Shown one piece after another: positions 1 to 5,841 of a stretch of DNA of 9,384 nt. Made by a program: the position numbers and the translations under genes. Every line of letters starts with the position of its first letter. Position 1 is the first letter of the stretch. This stretch comes from SHZL01 sp035292625. GTDB lineage: Bacteria > Pseudomonadota > Gammaproteobacteria > Xanthomonadales > SZUA-36. The DNA lies in the NCBI GenBank assembly GCA_035292625.1, contig DATDPS010000242.1, positions 1 to 9,384 on the forward strand. Direction: 5' to 3'. The notes beneath the pieces are model-generated. The model was given only the letters and a program-made list of their open reading frames with translations. It made no database searches and was not told where the DNA came from.

Positions 1-668
1 TGGTGGCGCGGGGCCTGGTGACCGCCGATGCGTTCTCACCCCTGCGCTGGTTGATCCGGCCGGAAGCCACACGGCGTCAGCGGCTCAAGTCCAGCCGGCG
101 CCATGGCGGTTTAACGAGCGGTGACTTGCTCGGGCGCTGGAGCGCGGTCCGGTTTGTCGGTAACAGGCCGGCACTGCCGCCGCAGTCCGACCTGGCCATC
201 ATCACCAAGGCCTTGCTGCGGCGCTATGGGGTGGTGTTCCGGGCCCTGCTGGAACGCGAAACCCTGTTACCGCCGTGGCAGTACCTTCTGCGTTACCTGA
301 GGCGTCTTGAGGACCGTGGTGAAGTCCAGGGCGGGCGTTTCGTGGATGGTTTTTCCGGCGAACAGTTTGCCTTGCCGGAAGCGGTGGGCCTGTTAAGGCG
401 CCAGGAAGCCGAGCCGGAGCAACTGCAATGGGTGGTCATCAGCGCAACCGACCCCCTGAACCTGGGAGGCATCATCACTCCCGGTGTCAGAACCGCGGCG
501 CTCAACGGCAACCGCGTTTTGTTGTGTAACGGCGTACCCGTGGCGCGCATCCAAAGTGATGAAATTGAACTACTGGTCCAGACACCCTCATGCAGCTTGG
601 CGCAAATCGAACGGCGACTGGCGACAGTCCGGCCGCTGCACCCGGGCTACCAGGGCAGGCCAGATTGA
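1..668 (+). CDS. lhr: Lhr-type ATP-dependent helicase, C-terminal fragment (5' end outside window)
   Basis: The reading frame is open from the left edge (first whole codon at base 3) to a TGA at 666-668, so only the last 222 or so codons are present and the helicase core lies outside. The fragment matches the far C-terminal domain of long bacterial Lhr proteins. Visible landmarks are the GRWS motif (near residue 44), the LLRRYGVVFRALLERE stretch, the LRRLEDRGEVQGGRFVDGFSGEQFALPEA block and the ISATDPLNLGGII motif. Lhr is a superfamily 2 DNA/RNA helicase linked to DNA repair. In E. coli the C-terminal part, with winged-helix folds, is reported to act as a uracil-DNA glycosylase that depends on an aspartate close to the C-terminus. 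This fragment also ends in Asp, but I could not align it to test equivalence. The gene converges on acnA with 43 bases between stop codons and no clear terminator. The family assignment is strong; activity is inferred. Confidence 0.88.
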   Translation, partial: VARGLVTADAFSPLRWLIRPEATRRQRLKSSRRHGGLTSGDLLGRWSAVRFVGNRPALPPQSDLAIITKALLRRYGVVFRALLERETLLPPWQYLLRYLRRLEDRGEVQGGRFVDGFSGEQFALPEAVGLLRRQEAEPEQLQWVVISATDPLNLGGIITPGVRTAALNGNRVLLCNGVPVARIQSDEIELLVQTPSCSLAQIERRLATVRPLHPGYQGRPD

Positions 669-711
669 AACAGCCCGCCGCTGAGCGAGGAATGTGCAGG
701 CTCAACGCCGT

Positions 712-3438
712 TCAAGCTGCAAGCTGGCGTAACACGTAATGCAGGATGCCGCCGTGCCGGTAGTATTCCCATTCCTTTGGCGTATCGATGCGTACGCGGG
801 TCTGGAAGGTTGTGACTTTGCCGTCATCCGTGATGGCAGTAACAGTTATATTACTTGAACTATGTAGTTTAACTTCTTCAATATCATAGGATTCATGTCC
901 GGTTAATCCTAAGCTCTTCGCCGATTCCCCTTCCATGAAATTGAGCGGCAATATTCCCATGCCCACCAGGTTGGACCGATGGATGCGCTCGAAGCTCTCC
1001 GTGATCACCGCCTTTACACCCAGAAGGTTCGTGCCCTTGGCCGCCCAGTCGCGCGAGGATCCGGCGCCGTATTCCTTGCCGGCCAGAATCACCAGTGGAA
1101 CCCCCTTCGCCTGGTACTGCATTGCCGCATCATAAATGGTCATGACGGCGCCGTCGGGCTGGTAGGTGGTCCAGCCGCCTTCCGTGCCGGGTGCCAGTTG
1201 ATTGCGCAAACGCACATTGGCAAACGTTCCGCGCATCATCACTTCATGGTTGCCACGGCGTGAGCCGTAGGAATTGAAATCGGCTTTTTGCACGCCCTTG
1301 CTCTTGAGGTATGTTCCTGCAGGCGAGTCTTCCTTGATGGAACCAGCAGGGGAAATGTGATCGGTCGTGATGGAGTCACCCAGCTTCGCCAGGCAGCGGG
1401 CGCCCTTGATGAGCGGAATTCCGGGCGCCTCGTGAGTCATGCCGCGGAAGTAGGGTGGGTTCTGGATATAGGTGGAATCATCCTGCCACTCGAATATCTC
1501 GCCTTCAGGCGAATCGATGCTGTTCCACCGTTCATCGCCTTTAAAGACACTGGCGTAATTGGACTTGAACATGTCCGCGGTAACGCTGGCGGCTACGACA
1601 TCAGCGATTTCGTGGCTGGAAGGCCAGATGTCTTTGAGCAACACCGGCTGACCCCCGCTATCGAAACCCAGCGGCTCTGTGGTGAGGTCCAGGTCCATGC
1701 GACCGGCCAGGGCATAGGCCACGACCAGCGGCGGTGAGGCCAGGTAGTTCATTTTTACTTCGGCGTGCACGCGGCCTTCAAAGTTGCGGTTGCCGGACAA
1801 GACCGAAACAGCCACCAGGTCATGCTCGCGGATGGCGCGGGAAATTGGCTCTGGCAGGGGACCTGAATTTCCGATGCAGGTCGTGCAGCCGTACCCCACG
1901 ACATTGAATCCCAAGGCCTCGAGATCATCCAGCAGGCCGGCTTTTTTCAGATAGTCCGTCACCACCCGCGAGCCGGGTCCTAGCGAAGTCTTCACCCAAG
2001 GCTTGACGCGCAAGCCCCTGGCCACGGCATTCCTGGCCAGCAAGCCCGCTCCCAGCATCACCTGTGGGTTGGAGGTGTTGGTGCAGGAGGTGATGGCCGC
2101 AATGACAATTGCGCCATCGCTGAGCGCAAAATCGGTGCTGTTGAAATTGATTTGCGCCATCGGGGAAGGCAGGACAGATGCATTGCCCACCGCCGAACCA
2201 CCGCCCTCACCCTCGAAGCGCGCCACCGCGCAGTTTGCCGGTACCCGGTTACTGGTCAGGTCTTTGACGTTTTGCCGGTAGTTTATCGCGGCATCCTTCA
2301 GCAGCACGCGGTCCTGCGGGCGTTTCGGCCCAGCCAGGCTGGGCATCACGGTCGACATATCCAGTTCCAGCAGCGAACTGTATTTTGCATCCGCTTGCCC
2401 GGCAACCCGGAACATGCCCTGCGCCCTGGAGTAGGCTTCAACCAGCGCTATCTGGTGTTCTGAACGGCCGGAAAGCCTCAGGTATCGCAGGCTCTCCGCA
2501 TCGATGGGAAAAATACCGCAGGTTGCGCCGTACTCGGGCGCCATGTTGGCAATGGTGGCGCGATCAGCCAGCGGCAGGTGGTCGAGGCCTTGGCCAAAGA
2601 ACTCCACGAACTTGCCCACCACGCCGTGCCGGCGCAGCATTTGCGTGACGGTCAATACGAGGTCGGTCGCGGTGGCGCCCTCCGGCAATTTTCCGGTGAG
2701 TTGGAAGCCCACTACCTGCGGAATCAGCATGGTGATGGCCTGTCCCAGCATGGCAGCCTCGGCCTCGATTCCTCCCACGCCCCAGCCCAGCACGCCGATG
2801 CCATTGATCATGGTGGTGTGGGAATCCGTGCCTACCACGGTATCGGGGTAGGCCAGTCCGTTACTGTCGAATACCACCCGCGCCAGGTGTTCAAGGTTGA
2901 CCTGGTGAACGATGCCGGTATTGGGCGGTACCACGCGAAAATTGCTGAAGGCGTTCTGGCCCCAGCGCAGGAAACTGTATCGTTCCTGGTTACGCTGGAA
3001 TTCGATGCGATTGTTCAGGTCCAGGGAATCGGCTTTTCCGTAACTGTCCACCTGCACTGAGTGATCAATGACGAGTTCAGCCGGAACCAGCGGGTTGATC
3101 TGGCTGGCGGGGCCGCCCAGTGCGGTCATGGCATCGCGCATGGCGGCCAGGTCCACGACGGCCGGCACCCCGGTGAAGTCCTGCAAAACCACCCGGGCCG
3201 GGGTGAAGGCAATTTCCGTATCCGGCTCGGCATCCGGTTTCCAGTGGCACATGGCCTCGATGTCATTGCGGCTGACGTCCACGCCGTTTTCGTTGCGCAA
3301 CAGGTTTTCCAGCAGGATTTTCAAGCTGAAGGGCAGGTGGCTGATTTCGTGTTGGGCGGCAAGCCTGGGCAGGCTGAAATAGCGGTATTCGGTGCCGTCA
3401 ACCTGCAGTGTGCTGGCGGTGGAAAAAGAGTCAGCCAT
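712..3438 (-). CDS. acnA: Aconitate hydratase A (aconitase)
   Basis: Cytosolic [4Fe-4S] enzyme that interconverts citrate and isocitrate through cis-aconitate in the TCA and glyoxylate cycles. The 908 residues compare with 891 in E. coli AcnA. Motifs seen: GTDSHTTM at 203-210; the three cluster ligands Cys452 (SCTNTSNP) and Cys518/Cys521 (GCTTCIGNSGPL); GDSITTDHISPAG at 687-699; RGTFAN at 736-741; GAGSSRDWAAKG at 791-802 with the active-site serine; and the C-terminal GGILHYVLR. All are intact. The single-chain length and signatures indicate the AcnA/IRP1 type rather than AcnB. The ATG is preceded by a good ribosome-binding site. The gene lies 101 bases downstream of hflD on the same strand, so it could be read through from mnmA-hflD or have its own promoter; a GATAAT element (minus strand, 3486-3491) is a possible but unsupported -10. 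About 20 codons near the 3' end, at 841-900, are strikingly AT-rich compared with the rest. Confidence 0.97.
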   Translation of the reverse strand: MADSFSTASTLQVDGTEYRYFSLPRLAAQHEISHLPFSLKILLENLLRNENGVDVSRNDIEAMCHWKPDAEPDTEIAFTPARVVLQDFTGVPAVVDLAAMRDAMTALGGPASQINPLVPAELVIDHSVQVDSYGKADSLDLNNRIEFQRNQERYSFLRWGQNAFSNFRVVPPNTGIVHQVNLEHLARVVFDSNGLAYPDTVVGTDSHTTMINGIGVLGWGVGGIEAEAAMLGQAITMLIPQVVGFQLTGKLPEGATATDLVLTVTQMLRRHGVVGKFVEFFGQGLDHLPLADRATIANMAPEYGATCGIFPIDAESLRYLRLSGRSEHQIALVEAYSRAQGMFRVAGQADAKYSSLLELDMSTVMPSLAGPKRPQDRVLLKDAAINYRQNVKDLTSNRVPANCAVARFEGEGGGSAVGNASVLPSPMAQINFNSTDFALSDGAIVIAAITSCTNTSNPQVMLGAGLLARNAVARGLRVKPWVKTSLGPGSRVVTDYLKKAGLLDDLEALGFNVVGYGCTTCIGNSGPLPEPISRAIREHDLVAVSVLSGNRNFEGRVHAEVKMNYLASPPLVVAYALAGRMDLDLTTEPLGFDSGGQPVLLKDIWPSSHEIADVVAASVTADMFKSNYASVFKGDERWNSIDSPEGEIFEWQDDSTYIQNPPYFRGMTHEAPGIPLIKGARCLAKLGDSITTDHISPAGSIKEDSPAGTYLKSKGVQKADFNSYGSRRGNHEVMMRGTFANVRLRNQLAPGTEGGWTTYQPDGAVMTIYDAAMQYQAKGVPLVILAGKEYGAGSSRDWAAKGTNLLGVKAVITESFERIHRSNLVGMGILPLNFMEGESAKSLGLTGHESYDIEEVKLHSSSNITVTAITDDGKVTTFQTRVRIDTPKEWEYYRHGGILHYVLRQLAA
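841..900. other. AT-rich patch with an 18-base imperfect palindrome inside acnA
   Basis: These 60 bases contain 17 G or C by hand count (28 %), against about 60 % in a sampled stretch of clpA. The acnA frame stays open and the encoded residues (about 847-866) align with the matching part of E. coli AcnA, so it is genuine coding sequence using codons that look rare here (CTA, ATA, AGT, TCA). Inside it, TTGAACTATGTAGTTTAA (855-872) is a palindrome with eight of nine pairs matched (857/870 is the mismatch) around a TG centre. That shape resembles an operator for a dimeric regulator, but no function can be shown. Alternatives are a recombined segment, an internal promoter or chance. Confidence 0.5.
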
Positions 3439-3442
3439 TACG

Positions 3443-3450
3443 TTCTCCGT
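3443..3450 (-). promoter_or_regulatory. Ribosome-binding site of acnA
   Basis: On the minus strand the sequence ACGGAGAA lies here; its GGAG core (3445-3448) ends six bases before the acnA ATG at 3438-3436. This is a standard Shine-Dalgarno spacing and supports that start codon. Confidence 0.75.
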
Positions 3451-3539
3451 TCCTGGTGGGCTGCAAGGGGAAAATTCGATGGTTGATTATCGCCGATCCC
3501 GGTGAACGTTCCCAGTACATCAGGAACCACTGTTGGAAA

Positions 3540-4148
3540 TTAATTGAGCAACAGGGATTTGGCTTCCTGCAGGATCTTTTTGCGGCCGAACAGCAGTTCG
3601 AGGCGGCCACCGCCGAGCTGGTCCCACAACACGGCCGAACGCAAGCCCGCCAGGAGTAAAGTCCTGATCCAGTCCACCGTGCGGTCGGTTTTTAAATACT
3701 GCGGTTTGCCGCTGACCACGATACGGGGTGTCAGGCGGCTGATGGATTCGGAGTAGAGCAGGGCAATTTGATGCGCCTGCAGGTCTTCCCGTTCGTGGCC
3801 TTCCAGTTCAGGACCGGAGTCGGCGATCTGTGTCAGCCGTTGACCCACTAATTGCTGCAGTTGCGCTGATTTTACGAAGCGGCGTTCGATCTGTAACAGG
3901 CCCAGGGCGTAGCTCAGCACATCAGTGTTGCGATTCTCGCCCTGCAGCGCGGTGATCAGGGCTTCCAGGCCCAGGCGCAAACAGCTGTTTCCGCCGTACA
4001 CCGCTTCCACGGAATCAACCTCGAGTTTGAACAGGGACTGCAGGCTGGCGCTGGCGGCGAAACCCGACCAGGTGCCATGCCATGCGGCCTGCCTGACCAG
4101 TTCAGTGGCTTGCATTACACCGGCCAACGCCAGGGTTCTTTTATTCAT
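3540..4148 (-). CDS. hflD: High-frequency lysogenization protein HflD homolog
   Basis: A 202-residue protein (E. coli HflD has 213). The family is recognised from the N-terminal TLALAGVMQATELVRQAA segment, the GLLQIERRF stretch in the middle, and IRTLLLAGLRSAVLWDQLGGGRLELLFGR near the C-terminus. In E. coli, HflD is a helical protein associated with the inner membrane that binds the phage lambda activator CII, hinders its DNA binding and so favours lysis over lysogeny; its normal cellular role is not settled. No signal peptide or clear transmembrane segment is visible here. The ATG overlaps the mnmA stop codon in an ATGA arrangement (4148-4145), and only a weak purine-rich site lies upstream, so translational coupling to mnmA is likely. 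The mnmA-hflD order is widely conserved in gammaproteobacteria. In many relatives purB follows; here acnA does. Confidence 0.93.
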   Translation of the reverse strand: MNKRTLALAGVMQATELVRQAAWHGTWSGFAASASLQSLFKLEVDSVEAVYGGNSCLRLGLEALITALQGENRNTDVLSYALGLLQIERRFVKSAQLQQLVGQRLTQIADSGPELEGHEREDLQAHQIALLYSESISRLTPRIVVSGKPQYLKTDRTVDWIRTLLLAGLRSAVLWDQLGGGRLELLFGRKKILQEAKSLLLN

Positions 4149-5305
4149 GCGGTCTCAGCCTTTTGTTGCTTGGTTAAGGGTTTACCAGGCCAGCCCGAGG
4201 GCGGCGCATCTGATGTGTCTATGATCCCGCCGCCCAGGCAGACCTCCTGGCAGTACAGCACGACTGACTGGCCGGGAGTCACGGCCCGCTGTGCCTGGTT
4301 GAAGCGCAATTCGAGGCGGCCGTTCGCGCAGTGCGTGATCACGCAGTCCTGTGCCTGCTGCCGGTAGCGTACCTGGGCCTGTAGCCGGTCACCGCTGCAT
4401 GGCGGCTGGCCGGATACCCAGTTCAACTGGCTGGCGCTCAGCCGGTGGGAAAGTAGCCAGGGATGTTCGTGATCCTGGCCTGCATACAGCACGTTATCTT
4501 CCAAGTCCTTATGCAGGACATACCAGGGTGCGTCTGCATACCCGCGAATGCCACCAATGCCCAGACCTTGCCTTTGGCCCAGGGTGTGGAACATCAAGCC
4601 CTGGTGTTCACCGATCAATTCACCTTCAGGGGTGCGGATTTCCCCTGGTTTCGCGCTGACGTATTCGGCCAGGAACTCGCGGAAGTTGCGTTCACCGATG
4701 AAGCAGATGCCGGTGCTGTCTTTCTTTGCATGCACGCGCAGGCCGGCCGCCTCAGCGAGCTTGCGCACATCCGGCTTGTCCAGTTCACCGACAGGAAAGT
4801 CGGTACATGCCAGTTGGTCTTGCCCCAGGGTGTAAAGAAAGTAGCTTTGGTCCTTGTTTTGATCCTGGCCGCGCAGCAAGCGATGTACGCCATTGGCCGC
4901 GTCGGTGCGAGCGTAATGTCCGGTGGCAATGCGTCCAGCCCCCAGGTCACGCGCATGCTCGAGGAAGGTCTTGAATTTGATTTCGCGGTTGCACAGTATG
5001 TCCGGATTGGGCGTGCGGCCAGCGCGGTACTCGGCGAGGAAAGTTTCAAACACGTAATCCCAGTACTCGGCGGAAAAATTTCGCCGATGGAGGGGGATGC
5101 CCATGCTTTCGGCCACAGCCAGGGCGTCAGCTGCGTCTTCTTCGGCGGGGCAGGCGCCGAAACGATCGTCTTCCTCCCAGTTCTTCATGAACACGCCGGC
5201 CAGTGCGCGGCCCTGGCGCTTCAGGCACAAGGCCGCCACGGAAGAATCAACGCCTCCGGACATGGCGACCACGGTCAATTCCTTGTGTGTGGCAGGCAAT
5301 GTCAT
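4145..5305 (-). CDS. mnmA: tRNA-specific 2-thiouridylase MnmA
   Basis: Cytoplasmic ATP-pyrophosphatase-type enzyme that thiolates the wobble uridine (s2U34) of tRNAs for Lys, Glu and Gln, taking sulfur from the Tus relay. With the ATG at 5305-5303 the protein has 386 residues (E. coli 368). Seen: the PP-loop SGGVDSS at 16-22; GRTPNPDILCNREIKF with catalytic Cys105; GHYAR at 129-133; DQSYFLYTLGQ from 152; DSTGICFIGERNFREF with the second catalytic cysteine, Cys201; GEHQGLMFHTLGQRQGLGIGG from 232; and a C-terminal VCLGGGII. The frame is open further to a TTG at 5374 and another ATG at 5317. I chose 5305 because it puts the PP-loop at the family's usual distance from the N-terminus, although no start has a convincing ribosome-binding site. 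A tail of about 20 residues after the GGGII motif overlaps the start of hflD. It is divergent from clpS. Confidence 0.95.
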   Translation of the reverse strand: MTLPATHKELTVVAMSGGVDSSVAALCLKRQGRALAGVFMKNWEEDDRFGACPAEEDAADALAVAESMGIPLHRRNFSAEYWDYVFETFLAEYRAGRTPNPDILCNREIKFKTFLEHARDLGAGRIATGHYARTDAANGVHRLLRGQDQNKDQSYFLYTLGQDQLACTDFPVGELDKPDVRKLAEAAGLRVHAKKDSTGICFIGERNFREFLAEYVSAKPGEIRTPEGELIGEHQGLMFHTLGQRQGLGIGGIRGYADAPWYVLHKDLEDNVLYAGQDHEHPWLLSHRLSASQLNWVSGQPPCSGDRLQAQVRYRQQAQDCVITHCANGRLELRFNQAQRAVTPGQSVVLYCQEVCLGGGIIDTSDAPPSGWPGKPLTKQQKAETA

Positions 5306-5378
5306 GGCGCTATACATGGGGCCAAATGTGAAAAGAAAAAGTGCTGCTTGACACGATGCAATTACCTGCCCCAAGGCA

Positions 5379-5407
5379 TCGACGCGCCGTGCTTGCTACG
5401 CTAAAAT
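5379..5407 (+). promoter_or_regulatory. Candidate clpS promoter giving a leaderless transcript
   Basis: A -35-like TCGACG (5379-5384, four of six matches to TTGACA) is separated by 17 bases from a -10 element TAAAAT (5402-5407, five of six matches to TATAAT). Only six bases follow before the clpS ATG at 5414, so the expected start of transcription falls on or next to the A of the ATG. No Shine-Dalgarno sequence precedes that ATG, which fits a leaderless message. The promoter is inferred from sequence alone. Confidence 0.55.
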
Positions 5408-5413
5408 CTGCGC

Positions 5414-5734
5414 ATGGGACAGGATCTCGAATCGAGGAAAGGACAGGGCATTGAACTGGAGGAAGCCCGGCCAGAAGTCGCGCTGCCGCCAATGTACCGT
5501 GTCATCCTGCTCAATGATGACTATACGCCGATGGATTTCGTCATCGAGATACTGCGCCTCTTCTTCGACATGAGCCACGACCGGGCTACGCAGGTAATGC
5601 TGCACGTGCACACCCGCGGCAAGGGTGTATGCGGCGTGTTCACGTTCGAAATCGCTGAAACCAAGGTGGTGCAGGTCAACGAGTATTCACGGCAGAACGA
5701 ACATCCCTTGAAATGCACCATGGAGAAAGCCTGA
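5414..5734 (+). CDS. clpS: ATP-dependent Clp protease adaptor ClpS
   Basis: Small cytoplasmic adaptor that recognises N-degrons (N-terminal Leu, Phe, Tyr, Trp) and delivers those proteins to ClpAP, while blocking other ClpA substrates. It is 106 residues long, the same as E. coli ClpS, with the key positions at the same numbers: Asn34-Asp35-Asp36 and Thr38 (LNDDYTPM), the gatekeeper Met40, and His66 in the LHVHTRGKG stretch, which together form the N-degron pocket. The AETKVVQVN segment (81-89) and the NEHPLKCTMEKA C-terminus are also family hallmarks. The first 25 or so residues are charged and low in hydrophobicity, as expected for the flexible tail that modulates ClpA. It lies 107 bases upstream of clpA in the classic order. 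The ATG has no visible ribosome-binding site; see the promoter entry. Confidence 0.97.
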   Translation: MGQDLESRKGQGIELEEARPEVALPPMYRVILLNDDYTPMDFVIEILRLFFDMSHDRATQVMLHVHTRGKGVCGVFTFEIAETKVVQVNEYSRQNEHPLKCTMEKA

Positions 5735-5747
5735 AATCTTTGCGGAA

Positions 5748-5779
5748 ATTGCTGGTCTGATTTCCAGGCGGCCAGCAAT
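5748..5779. repeat. Inverted repeat between clpS and clpA
   Basis: ATTGCTGG (5748-5755) and CCAGCAAT (5772-5779) form a perfect 8-base inverted repeat with a 16-base loop, starting 14 bases after the clpS stop. A second, shorter pairing of CTGG (5752-5755) with CCAG (5764-5767) competes with it. No T-run follows, so it is not a standard terminator. A role in stabilising or processing the clpS-clpA message is possible but unproven. Confidence 0.55.
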
Positions 5780-5841
5780 ACGGGAACGGCTCTGGACTGG
5801 CGCAGACGATCTGTCAATCACCGACACGGGGAAGCGGAATC

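Noticed and set aside
713..726. Tandem repeat CAAGCTG CAAGCTG at the end of acnA
   Set aside because: Two seven-base copies encoding the last residues of AcnA; too short to mean anything by itself.
1288..3486. Several open frames on the plus strand (for example 1288-1737, 2578-3060, 3061-3486)
   Set aside because: All lie opposite acnA, whose identity is certain, and none shows a protein family.
5348..5353. A perfect TTGACA upstream of clpS
   Set aside because: There is no -10-like hexamer 16-18 bases downstream, and it is too far from the TAAAAT at 5402-5407 to work with it.
4463..5404. A 313-codon open frame on the plus strand
   Set aside because: It lies entirely opposite the strongly supported mnmA gene and has no recognisable domain; long antisense frames are common opposite GC-rich genes.
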